Of a DNA stretch of 61,887 nt, positions 43,073-51,031 are shown in pieces. Each line of letters starts with the position of its first letter. Position 1 is the first letter of the stretch. The notes beneath the pieces are model-generated. The model was not told where the DNA came from. It did not search any database and saw nothing but the letters and a program-made list of their open reading frames with translations. Origin of the DNA: an uncultured Dehalococcoidia bacterium (GTDB lineage: Bacteria; Chloroflexota; Dehalococcoidia; Lucifugimonadales; Lucifugimonadaceae); contig CAJWWK010000007.1 in NCBI GenBank assembly GCA_913048295.1, positions 1 through 61,887 of the forward strand, in the 5' to 3' direction. The translations under genes and the position numbers were made by a program.

Positions 43073-44086
43073 ATGACTACCAAAACAGGCACAGAGATAA
43101 ACGTAAATTACGTCGATACAGTCGGGTTCGGTGCCGACGTCGGCGGTCGTGGATTCCACCTTCCGGTCGATCTTTCCGTCCGGTCTGACGGCCGCGTGTT
43201 TGTGATAAATCGCAGCCCGATGCATCGACGGGGAATACGTGTTGGCATTTGCGATGTCGCACACGGCTGGTACGGGGAGTTCGGTAGCGATGGCAAGGGG
43301 GATGGACAGTTCACGAGTCCGACGGCGATCACTCACGGACCAGACGACCGTGTTTACGTGGCAGACGAAGAGTTGAATCGCATCACCGTTTACACACCAG
43401 ACGGAGAATATGAATCGAAATGGGGTGAGGTCGGAAGTGCGCCCGGTCAGATTCACGGCCCTTCTGCACTCAAGTTCACTGCAGAAGGTGATCTGCTGGT
43501 CGTCGATCACCAGAACAACCGAATCCAGAGGATGTCGCCGAACGGCAAATACATCTCCAGTTGGGGCAAGCCCGGTTTCGGTGAAGGCGAGTTTAACCTG
43601 CCATGGGGTCTCGACCTCGATGCTTCGGGGAACGTTTACGTCGCCGACTGGCGGAACGACCGCGTCCAGCGGTTCTCACCTGATGGCGAGTTTATCGATA
43701 TGTTCGGCGTTCACGGCAACGGGGATAACCAGTTCAATCGACCTTCGGACGTCGCGGTCGATGACGACGGTTTCATTTATGTGGCCGACTGGGTGAACCA
43801 GCGGGTGCAGGTGTTCGATGCCGGGTGGAACTTCCAGGCTTCTCTGAGGGGGCAGGCGACGGTATCGCCCTGGGCACAGGAGTATCTCGAAGCGAATGCC
43901 GACGAGCTCGACGCCCGATCACGTTTCAACCCTTATATCGAGGTCGACACCGACGTCCCGCATGAGGTTTCGGCGAGGGTCGAGGCATTTTTCTGGGACC
44001 CTATAGCAGTTGAGATCGACCCTGATGGCAGGTTGATAGTGGCCGATTCGCTGCGGCACCGCCTGCAGGTCTACAAACGGGCTTGA
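43073..44086 (+). CDS. NHL-repeat beta-propeller protein
   Basis: A 337-residue protein built of five to six NHL repeats. Examples are GQIHGPSALKFTAEGDLLVV, GEFNLPWGLDLDASGNVYVA and NQFNRPSDVAVDDDGFIYVA, each followed by D-x-x-N-x-R-x-Q. Such propellers bind proteins, RNA or ligands; some are lyases. There is no signal peptide. It lies between DUF1800 (3 bp upstream) and DUF1501 (60 bp downstream), so it probably works with them. The insertion of an NHL gene in that pair is unusual to me. Confidence 0.9.
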   Translation: MTTKTGTEINVNYVDTVGFGADVGGRGFHLPVDLSVRSDGRVFVINRSPMHRRGIRVGICDVAHGWYGEFGSDGKGDGQFTSPTAITHGPDDRVYVADEELNRITVYTPDGEYESKWGEVGSAPGQIHGPSALKFTAEGDLLVVDHQNNRIQRMSPNGKYISSWGKPGFGEGEFNLPWGLDLDASGNVYVADWRNDRVQRFSPDGEFIDMFGVHGNGDNQFNRPSDVAVDDDGFIYVADWVNQRVQVFDAGWNFQASLRGQATVSPWAQEYLEANADELDARSRFNPYIEVDTDVPHEVSARVEAFFWDPIAVEIDPDGRLIVADSLRHRLQVYKRA

Positions 44087-44146
44087 GCATTACCGGGAAC
44101 AACAAGAACAACAGGCATCCAGTAGAACCGGATCAGGAGTGCCAGT

Positions 44147-45274
44147 ATGGCGAATAAACGAGAAAAAGTGCTGGTTGTCATTCAGCTTTCGGGCGGGAAT
44201 GACTACCTCAACTGCATCGTGCCATTCGAAAATGGTCTCTATAAAGACGCCCGCCCGCACATCAAGATCACCGATGACGAGGTTATTCCGCTGGACAATG
44301 GATACGGTCTGAACCCCGGAATGGGCGCGATAAAAGACATCTATGACCGGGGTAACCTTGCGATCATCCACGGCATTGGATACCCGGTGCCCAACCGCTC
44401 GCACTTCCGTTCGATGGATATCTGGCACACCGCCGAGCCGGCCGCGGTCGGTTCACAGGGTTGGCTGGGACAGGCGGTCCGCGATCTCGACCCCAACGGC
44501 AGCAACATCGTGACTGCCGTGAATTTTGGCAATGGCTTGCCCCGCGCACTCGCGTCTCCGGGTGTGCCGGTTACTTCAGTTGGCGACCTGGAGAGCTACG
44601 GGCTGCTTACAGGCGTGGTCGGCGATCGTCAGCGCTTGATGGCGTTGAATGCGTTCAGTCGCATGTACACCCCGGTGATGGGTGGCGATGCAGTGATGGA
44701 GTACCTGGGCAAGACGGGTCTCGACGCCATGCGGGGAGCCGACATCATCAAAGAGGCACCAGCAAATTATTCTTCGAATGTCGAGTACCCGGACAATCCG
44801 TTCGCACAGAGTTTGAAGGGCGTCGCACAGGTCCATATTGCCGATCTCGGAACCCGTGTTTTTTACACCCAGTACGGGAGCTTCGATACTCACACCGATG
44901 AGGTGTCGCTTCAGAGCAGTCTGTGGAGCGATATTTCAAGCTCGGTTGAAGCCTTCTACCAGGACCTCGAGGAACACGGGCTTGGCGATGAAGTTACGGT
45001 GCTGATGTTCTCGGAGTTCGGCAGGCGTGTGAAAGACAATGGCACGGGGACGGACCACGGTTCGGGTGGCGTGGCGTTCGTGATGGGTAACCAGGTGCAG
45101 GGTGGGCACTATGGGGAATACCCGTCGCTCGACCCGGCAAAGTTGGTAGAGGGCGACCTGGCCTACAACTTCGACTTCAGGGGTCTTTACACGGATATTC
45201 TCGAGGATTGGCTGGAGGTCGAGGCGAGGCCCATCGTCAACGGTGCGTACGAGAAGATCAGACCGTTTGGTTAA
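44147..45274 (+). CDS. DUF1501 family protein
   Basis: A 375-residue DUF1501 protein, related to the alkaline-phosphatase/sulfatase fold. The start VVIQLSGGNDYLNCIVPFE and the C-terminal FSEFGRRVKDNGTGTDHGSG are the family hallmarks. The ribosome site AGGAG lies 7 nt before the ATG. No Tat signal is seen, although many DUF1501 proteins have one. It is third in the DUF1800-NHL-DUF1501 operon. The metal-site-like TDHGSGG supports a hydrolase-like fold, but no reaction is known. Confidence 0.92.
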   Translation: MANKREKVLVVIQLSGGNDYLNCIVPFENGLYKDARPHIKITDDEVIPLDNGYGLNPGMGAIKDIYDRGNLAIIHGIGYPVPNRSHFRSMDIWHTAEPAAVGSQGWLGQAVRDLDPNGSNIVTAVNFGNGLPRALASPGVPVTSVGDLESYGLLTGVVGDRQRLMALNAFSRMYTPVMGGDAVMEYLGKTGLDAMRGADIIKEAPANYSSNVEYPDNPFAQSLKGVAQVHIADLGTRVFYTQYGSFDTHTDEVSLQSSLWSDISSSVEAFYQDLEEHGLGDEVTVLMFSEFGRRVKDNGTGTDHGSGGVAFVMGNQVQGGHYGEYPSLDPAKLVEGDLAYNFDFRGLYTDILEDWLEVEARPIVNGAYEKIRPFG

Positions 45275-45384
45275 ATCTGAGTTCGCCAGATCCTTAAGGT
45301 GATCAAGCCCAGGCTGTGACCGGTCGGTGCACCAATTTGCCGTGTCCCAGGGCTGGCGGCTGTCGGTCTATTGGGGAACTGAAG

Positions 45385-45753
45385 ATGAACGTGGATGTGG
45401 GTGCCGTCAGACTACTGGGCGCGGTGTTTCTATTTGTATTCGTTGCCAGCCTGCTCAGTGAACGCCTACTTGCATCGGCAGTCAGATCCGGCAGCAAGTC
45501 CGAAATACTGGTGAATATCTCAGAGCGCCTTACCCTGATGCGGATCAGCAACCTCATTGCGCTGATGAACTGCGTCGGAATCGTCGTCCTGGCAGCCTTA
45601 CTCTATGTCGTGTCCTACGGGCCCTGCCGCGAGCCGTCTCCAGAGCGCCCGGGGGTCGTTCCCGAAAGACGATCTGTTCTTCCGCGAATACCTGTTTGCC
45701 AAATGCTGGGAACAGGGAATTCACCGCCAGTACGGGGAGCTGGTGCTCAGTGA
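45385..45753 (+). CDS. Small membrane protein with an eroded C-terminal part
   Basis: A 122-residue frame from the ATG at 45385. It has two hydrophobic helices (LLGAVFLFVFVASLL and ISNLIALMNCVGIVVLAALL), then after residue 78 a Pro/Arg-rich tail that looks like an out-of-frame reading. From about 45605 another frame (45605-45817) reads as better protein. The likely picture is a frameshift or fusion of gene remnants. No family is recognised. Confidence 0.4.
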   Translation: MNVDVGAVRLLGAVFLFVFVASLLSERLLASAVRSGSKSEILVNISERLTLMRISNLIALMNCVGIVVLAALLYVVSYGPCREPSPERPGVVPERRSVLPRIPVCQMLGTGNSPPVRGAGAQ

Positions 45754-45817
45754 AGGCTGGGCACCGCTTCGAGATCGGTTGACCGAAGCCTTTGGTCAGC
45801 CGTGGACAGGCGCCTGA
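45605..45817 (+). CDS. ORF overlapping the small membrane protein; possible remnant
   Basis: A 70-residue frame. The section FFREYLFAKCWEQGIHRQYG and SEGWAPLRDRLTEAFG reads as genuine protein, while the first 15 residues do not. It shares sequence with the 3' end of the preceding frame in another register. It is either the 3' remnant of a lost gene or the true end of the membrane protein after an indel near 45640. The family is unknown. Confidence 0.3.
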   Translation: MSCPTGPAASRLQSARGSFPKDDLFFREYLFAKCWEQGIHRQYGELVLSEGWAPLRDRLTEAFGQPWTGA

Positions 45818-46042
45818 GAACGAGTTCGCAGTGCGATTTCATTCAATGGATGAATTACCACAGTAGTTCGGGGATTCGGGACGGTACCTGCCGCCCTGGT
45901 GATCCGCCCAACTGAGATCGTTCGTATCTCCGGGAGGACAGCGGACTGGTTTCACCGTAAACTCAACATACAGCACGATTGGCGCAAGAGCGCGATTGAG
46001 CAAACGCCAGCTTCACATAACGAGCACACGGCCAGTTAGAAA

Positions 46043-46681
46043 ATGAACATCTTCAAACGCACACCAGCTGGAGTACCGGCACCCGAAGACTGCCTCCCCG
46101 GCCGTTCGACGCCCATCCCAACGGCATCGGAGCACTACGTAACTGGACGACCGATAAAACCCCCGTTTCCCGCGAACATGCGATCGATCGTGTTCGGCAT
46201 GGGCTGTTTCTGGGGTGCGGAACGCCTTTTCTGGGAGGTACCGGGTGTTTACACGACCGCTGCCGGATACAGCGGGGGAACGACTCCAAACCCGACATAC
46301 GAGGAGACATGTACGTCACGCACTGGTCACACAGAGGCGGTAATTGTGGTTTTCGATCCCGCTGAAGTAGACCTTGAGGCGTTGTTCAAGGTGTTCTGGG
46401 AGAATCACGACCCGACTCAGTACATGGGGCAGGGTAACGATATCGGCAGCCAGTACCGGAGCGCCATCTACGCCGCCGACGATGAGCAACAGGCTGCGGC
46501 AGTGGCAAGTCGAGATCGCTACCAGTCAGAGCTACAGGACTCCGGTTTCGGGAAGATCCAGACTGAAATCGCGATGGCGGGCGAGTTTTACTACGCCGAG
46601 GAGCCACACCAGCAGTACCTGGCGAAAAACCCGTATGGATACTGCAACCACGGGTTCTGCCAGGTGGCCTACAGCCGGTAG
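46043..46681 (+). CDS. msrA: Peptide-methionine (S)-S-oxide reductase MsrA
   Basis: A 212-residue MsrA. The catalytic motif GCFWG has Cys55; the GYSGG, Y-E-x-x-C and GHTEAV segments follow. The resolving Cys are in GYCNHGFCQ at the C terminus. It reduces methionine-S-sulfoxide in proteins, using thioredoxin. Here the catalytic residue is ordinary Cys, unlike some selenium-using relatives. An N-terminal extension of about 45 residues precedes the core. No ribosome site is obvious. It has no operon partner. Confidence 0.93.
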   Translation: MNIFKRTPAGVPAPEDCLPGRSTPIPTASEHYVTGRPIKPPFPANMRSIVFGMGCFWGAERLFWEVPGVYTTAAGYSGGTTPNPTYEETCTSRTGHTEAVIVVFDPAEVDLEALFKVFWENHDPTQYMGQGNDIGSQYRSAIYAADDEQQAAAVASRDRYQSELQDSGFGKIQTEIAMAGEFYYAEEPHQQYLAKNPYGYCNHGFCQVAYSR

Positions 46682-46721
46682 GGTGCTGGATGTCGGCCAG
46701 GAATCACCAGAGCCGTATCCG

Positions 46722-47159
46722 TTAGTTGCCGGGTATTTGGGCGAATCTTGGGAATGAACCTGGCGGCAGCATTGCGAAGTCGACCACAGTGACTTTACTG
46801 ATTTTTTCTCTTGTTCCGTCCTCGTGTTCGAGCCACCTAGTCTGCCGCTGTATCAATTGGTTGGCGATCTGATATTCAAATTCACCAGCAGGAAAGATCA
46901 CGCGCGGTCGATCTAGCATCTCTCCACTAACTCCAGTCAGCCCCCTTGTGAACTCCCGTTCAATTTTTGTCAACGTGTTTGCAACATCTTGAGCGAGATT
47001 GCGCTCGAGTGATTGAGATGTCGCCCATGATTCTCCAGATGCGATATACACCCAGGTGTCGCCGATTGCCGTAGCCAACAAGTTCCCATCAATCGTCACC
47101 TGACGACCAAAAATATTCACTACATTGCCCAGTGAATCGGTACTCTCCCATGTTTCCAC
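46722..47159 (-). CDS. Hypothetical protein, 5' end uncertain
   Basis: A 145-residue frame from a GTG at 47159 with no ribosome site. The protein reads well (ATAIGDTWVYIASGESWATS, TKIEREFTRGLTG, FPAGEFEYQIANQLIQRQTR) but belongs to no family I know. The same frame continues upstream without stop or normal start codon past 47260 (KLSCSGPLISKPEDVCNNYP) into the 3' end of the PhyH gene. The gene may be 5'-truncated, or may start at a rare codon. It has no signal peptide in the part seen. Confidence 0.45.
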   Translation of the reverse strand: METWESTDSLGNVVNIFGRQVTIDGNLLATAIGDTWVYIASGESWATSQSLERNLAQDVANTLTKIEREFTRGLTGVSGEMLDRPRVIFPAGEFEYQIANQLIQRQTRWLEHEDGTREKISKVTVVDFAMLPPGSFPRFAQIPGN

Positions 47160-47265
47160 GACGATAGATTCTGGGTAGTTGTTGCAAACATCCTCAGGTT
47201 TGGAGATGAGTGGACCGCTGCAGCTGAGTTTGTGAACACCAGCCTTGTTTGACAGTTGAACTCGC

Positions 47266-48051
47266 CTAATCGAACAGCGACTTGCGCTGGGCGAAGTAAG
47301 GCTTTTCGAACAGCAGCTTTTGCCGCTCCGTCAACTCAACGCTCTTCGGTGGTTCCATGTAGTGCGGACCCCACGATTGCTGCGCTGGGCTGAACTTGAA
47401 CAATAACGACCGACGCACGTGGTCGGCCCGCCACGGAGCAGTACCGTGAGTCAGTGCCTCGGTGAAAACCACGACTGAACCGGCCTTCAGCTCGGGGTTG
47501 ATAACGGCCGGACCGTTTTCACTCAGTACCATGAACTCCCCGGGCAGCGGGAAGTTGCTCTTGTGGCTCCCGGGGATGCACATGAAACCGCCACCCGTCT
47601 CGCGACCGGTGTCCGTCAGGTTGAACGAAACAACCGTTAGTCCGTTAAAAACTTCGCCGTTGCTGTAGTGAAAAAACTCGGGCTGGTCGTACGGCACCGC
47701 GCCACCGTGAAGTCTTAGCCCCTCTGTGCCGTTGCGCATGTGGATCCCGTAGAGGTGGTCCACGCGGAAACCGTCACCGAGGACCCACCGCAGAGTATCC
47801 ATCACGCGGTCGTGGTCGAGCAGGTTGCAGAACTCCTCGCCCCACTCCAGAAATCCCGCCGCCGATTTTCCTCCCAGCTCGGGGGTGCTGCTACCGAACC
47901 GGGCCTCTTTCGTCGTGAGTCCCGGTTCCGGAAGACCCTGCCCGTCGATAAGACGGTTCAGACGGGCCACTTCGCCAGCGGTCAGAACGTCCTCCAGGAT
48001 CAGGTAGCCGTTCAGATCGAAAAGGTATTTCTGGACCGAGTCGTTGTTCAC
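47266..48051 (-). CDS. PhyH-family Fe(II)/2-oxoglutarate dioxygenase-like protein with an H-x-G site
   Basis: A 261-residue phytanoyl-CoA dioxygenase-family protein with a double-stranded beta-helix fold. His115 in LRLHGG corresponds to the first iron ligand, but the acidic residue of H-x-D is Gly117. His202 (EALTHGTAPW) is the distal ligand, and Arg213 (RRSLLF) binds 2-oxoglutarate. I chose the GTG at 48051 because GAGGA lies 8 nt upstream. In halogenases of this superfamily Gly or Ala replaces the Asp; other PhyH proteins use a later Asp such as that of AVPYD. It is 54 bp downstream of the formamidase-like gene on the same strand. Confidence 0.85.
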   Translation of the reverse strand: MNNDSVQKYLFDLNGYLILEDVLTAGEVARLNRLIDGQGLPEPGLTTKEARFGSSTPELGGKSAAGFLEWGEEFCNLLDHDRVMDTLRWVLGDGFRVDHLYGIHMRNGTEGLRLHGGAVPYDQPEFFHYSNGEVFNGLTVVSFNLTDTGRETGGGFMCIPGSHKSNFPLPGEFMVLSENGPAVINPELKAGSVVVFTEALTHGTAPWRADHVRRSLLFKFSPAQQSWGPHYMEPPKSVELTERQKLLFEKPYFAQRKSLFD

Positions 48052-48105
48052 CGGGAAAGTTCCTCGCAAGTGTGTTGCATGAAAAATATAGTGCCGACCA
48101 GATAG

Positions 48106-49038
48106 TCAGCTACGGACCATGTATCGCTTCGGAAATTTGGCGACAACCGAGTAGAGAATATCAACCATGTTCGCAAGACGTACCTGTGACACCTGCGAGC
48201 AAAGTTGGTAGGCAGCGAGCCGGTCGAAACCGTAGTCTGTTGAAAGCCAGGTGACAAGATCGAAGAACGCTATTCGAGCGGCGTCCTCCATCGGTCTCGC
48301 GTTACCAACGGACATCAAGAAGTCGTCGGAAATCACCCGTGGCGTTGGGGTTGCATGACCCTTAATCAGATCGACCGTAATTATGCCGGTTGTAGGCACC
48401 TCGGCTGCGACCCCGCTCACCTCCCCATCGCCCTGCGCGGCGTGGCCGTCGCCAATGAACAACAGGGCGCCTTTGACGTTGACCGGCAGGTGGACTGTGT
48501 TACCAGGGCAGATGTCGGCCGCATCCATGTTTCCTCCGTGAAAGCCCGGCGACAGGGTTGAAATCGCTTCCAACGCGGGTGATGTTCCGATAGTGCCGTA
48601 AAACGGTTCCACGGGAATCAGGGGGATGTTGAGGTTCGGGTCGTACATCATCCCGGCCTCACCGATCGGGTGCAGCATGATGCTCTGCGGAAGGGGGTCG
48701 TTCAATACGCGGGTGTAAACGGTTCCGCACAGCCCGCCGAACTCCGGGATCAAACAGCTCACGGCGTAGTCGCGTGTGATGGTTATTTCGTCGATCGTTA
48801 CGGCGAGCGTGTCGCCCGGTTCCGCGCCTTCGACGTATATAGGGCCGGTACAGGGGTTCACGTACGGCAACTGGATAATCTCTGCCAGATCGAGGTCGGA
48901 CGAGTCGATTCGGTTACCGAACGCGTCGAGCGTCGATACCTGAAACGTCTCTCCGGGCTGAACCGTGGCGATAGGTTCCTGGTACGGACCCATTACCCAC
49001 GCGAGTTTTTCAGTCGCCGGAGGAATAATGTTTTGCAA
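48106..49038 (-). CDS. Acetamidase/formamidase family protein (FmdA/AmdA)
   Basis: A 310-residue beta-sandwich amidase. Family segments GPIYVEGAEPGDTL, FYGTIGTSPA, GGNMDAADI and FIGDGHAAQGDGEVSG are present; the last holds the conserved metal/catalytic residues. The start at TTG 49038 has AGGA 7 nt upstream; an upstream TTG at 49080 has none. It hydrolyses formamide, acetamide or small N-methyl amides to acid and amine in the cytoplasm. It follows the N-methylglutamate-type cluster by 79 bp on the same strand, so it may supply methylamine or clear a C1 amide. The link is inference. Confidence 0.88.
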   Translation of the reverse strand: MQNIIPPATEKLAWVMGPYQEPIATVQPGETFQVSTLDAFGNRIDSSDLDLAEIIQLPYVNPCTGPIYVEGAEPGDTLAVTIDEITITRDYAVSCLIPEFGGLCGTVYTRVLNDPLPQSIMLHPIGEAGMMYDPNLNIPLIPVEPFYGTIGTSPALEAISTLSPGFHGGNMDAADICPGNTVHLPVNVKGALLFIGDGHAAQGDGEVSGVAAEVPTTGIITVDLIKGHATPTPRVISDDFLMSVGNARPMEDAARIAFFDLVTWLSTDYGFDRLAAYQLCSQVSQVRLANMVDILYSVVAKFPKRYMVRS

Positions 49039-49117
49039 AGTTCTGTCCTGATTCGATTCTTCACGCACTCGATACGTCAATGGCGATGGATAAGCGCCGG
49101 CTCGAATCCCTTACAGC

Positions 49118-50332
49118 CTAGTGCACAGCCGCGGCCGGTGCGGCGGCGCGTTCGTTGACGAGTTTGCCTTCGGCGAAGCGCCGCAGGTTGAACGGTTTTA
49201 TCAGGTCGGGCGTCTTGCCGGTGGCGATCAGTTCGGCCATGGTATAACCGCCGATCGGACCCGCTTTGAAGCCCCAGGTGCCCCAGCCGCACGAAAGCAA
49301 GAACCCTGGCTGACCATCCACTTCACCCATGATCGGGGCATAGTCCGGGCTCATGTCGCAAAGTCCCGCCCACTGCCGCAATACGTTCACTCCCCGCAAG
49401 AACGGGAACAGTTCGAGCGTGTTCGCAGCGAGTTCCTCGAGGGTGTGAAGAGTCGAGCGCTGGCTGTAGCTCGAATACGGATCGACGCCGCCACCCACAA
49501 CTACTTCACCGCGGTCGGTCTGGTACACGTACACATGCAGGTTCGCAGATGAGACCGACCGGTTTATGAACGGTTTAAGTGGCTCCGTAACGAAGGCCTG
49601 AAGCGGGTGGGTTACGAGGGGAAGTGTGAGATTGACCATCCGGGCAATATTCGAGCTCCAACCTGCGGTCGCACTCATCACGGTATCTGCCCGTATCCTC
49701 TGGTCGCCAATGTCTACCCCGGTAACCCGTCCACCTTCTCTGACAATGCCCGTAACCTCGGTGAAGGGGTGGATTTCGACGCCCAGACGATCGGCCCCAC
49801 GACCGTATCCCCAGACAACGGCGTCGTGCCGTACCACTCCTGCTGACGACTGATAAAGCGCCGCCATTACCGGCAGGTTCTTGCCCCTTCGGAGATCAAT
49901 AGCGGGAACCAGTTTCTTGATTTCGGTAGGGCCGATCATCTGGCTATCGACGCCGAGCAGCCTGTTTACTCCAGTCCGCATGCGCAGGCCAAATACGGCG
50001 GAATCGGTGTGGCCAAGGTCGAGTCGACCCGACTGGTCGAACAAAAGGTTGAAGTCGAGTTCTTTTGAAAGGTCTTCGTACAGCTTCAAACTCTCCCTGA
50101 AAAACGGAACGCCCTCTCTGGTCAGGTAGTTGGCGCGAATGATCGCCGTGTTGCGTCCGCTCGCGCCGCCGCCGACATAGCCTTTGTCGATCACAGCGAC
50201 GTTTGTAACGCCCTGCTTCGCAAGGTAATACGCCGTCGACAGCCCATGAACGCCGGCGCCGATGATTACAACGTCGTACCGGTCTTTTAACGGATATCGC
50301 CGCCACATCGTGTTGTGGGTAAAGAGCTGCAC
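49118..50332 (-). CDS. mgdA: N-methylglutamate dehydrogenase/sarcosine oxidase beta-like subunit (MgdA/SoxB)
   Basis: A 404-residue FAD-dependent subunit. The FAD fold is at 20-31 (DVVIIGAGVHGL). His169 in GVVRHDAVVW matches the position near which FMN is bound covalently in heterotetrameric sarcosine oxidase. The C-terminal LSCGWGTWGFKAGPIGGY is a family mark. The GTG start at 50332 lies 2 nt after the SoxG-like stop, with an ATG at 50308 as alternative. In the N-methylglutamate pathway this subunit belongs to the dehydrogenase that turns N-methylglutamate into glutamate and formaldehyde. Alone it could be read as sarcosine oxidase; the cluster argues for N-methylglutamate. Confidence 0.82.
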   Translation of the reverse strand: MQLFTHNTMWRRYPLKDRYDVVIIGAGVHGLSTAYYLAKQGVTNVAVIDKGYVGGGASGRNTAIIRANYLTREGVPFFRESLKLYEDLSKELDFNLLFDQSGRLDLGHTDSAVFGLRMRTGVNRLLGVDSQMIGPTEIKKLVPAIDLRRGKNLPVMAALYQSSAGVVRHDAVVWGYGRGADRLGVEIHPFTEVTGIVREGGRVTGVDIGDQRIRADTVMSATAGWSSNIARMVNLTLPLVTHPLQAFVTEPLKPFINRSVSSANLHVYVYQTDRGEVVVGGGVDPYSSYSQRSTLHTLEELAANTLELFPFLRGVNVLRQWAGLCDMSPDYAPIMGEVDGQPGFLLSCGWGTWGFKAGPIGGYTMAELIATGKTPDLIKPFNLRRFAEGKLVNERAAAPAAAVH

Positions 50333-50334
50333 GG

Positions 50335-51027
50335 CTAACCGCTCTGTCCTTGCTGTTGCAAACGCCTCAATGCCGCATCACCGAAGGGAACCACTGCTCC
50401 AGGTCCGAGTGATTCGAGAACTACTTCCCACATGTAGACGCCGTACTCGCGAGCAACATACAACTCATATGAGGGCGTGGTGTTGGTGATGTCGATCCTG
50501 AGCAATGTTGCGTGCACCTGTGCAAACCCTGCCTGCGCGCACGAATTGTTGGGCGTATGGTTTTCACGCAGATCGAGGTCGGTGAGCGAAGCGATGACTT
50601 CACGGGCACGTGGGCCGACGATTTTTATCCCCGCCAGACCGGAGGTTACATCGGTGATGTATCGACATGGATCTCCGGTTGGCGAGATTCCTGCCTTCCA
50701 GCTATCGACTGTTGAGGGTGGGCCGATGGCGAGTGCTTCCTCGGTCGTCAACCGGGCGATCAAAGAGTCGCCGTCTCTGTGTACCGAGCCGATTGTGGGC
50801 GATCTTTCGCCAAGAACGTCGTCGAGCCGGACCGACTTGATGTTTACGACCGATCTGCCAGAGATGTCGCACACGCCCGCTGATCGCGTTACAGCCTCTG
50901 ATTCTTCCTCGGAATCGGCGTATCCGTGAACCACTTGCCAGCCGGCTACGTCGATCATGGTTGCACCCGATTGCACGTGTATTGCATGCAACGCGCCGAG
51001 GCGGGAGGGTTTTTCGGAGGTGGTCAT
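50335..51027 (-). CDS. mgdD: N-methylglutamate dehydrogenase/sarcosine oxidase gamma-like subunit (MgdD/SoxG)
   Basis: A 230-residue GcvT-fold subunit. Segments VCDISGRSVVNIKS, LAGIKIVGPRAREVIASLTD and ELYVAREYGVYMWEVVLESL resemble SoxG/GcvT-like domains. SoxG sequences are poorly conserved, so the call leans on position: 4 bp after the large SoxA-like gene and 2 bp before the SoxB-like gene. It probably helps hold the tetrahydrofolate or substrate channel at the subunit interface. The ATG at 51027 has no strong ribosome site. Coupled translation is likely. Confidence 0.75.
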   Translation of the reverse strand: MTTSEKPSRLGALHAIHVQSGATMIDVAGWQVVHGYADSEEESEAVTRSAGVCDISGRSVVNIKSVRLDDVLGERSPTIGSVHRDGDSLIARLTTEEALAIGPPSTVDSWKAGISPTGDPCRYITDVTSGLAGIKIVGPRAREVIASLTDLDLRENHTPNNSCAQAGFAQVHATLLRIDITNTTPSYELYVAREYGVYMWEVVLESLGPGAVVPFGDAALRRLQQQGQSG

Positions 51028-51031
51028 TACA

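Noticed and set aside
46043-46681. MsrA as a third selenoprotein
   Set aside because: The catalytic codon is ordinary Cys in GCFWG and no in-frame UGA occurs.
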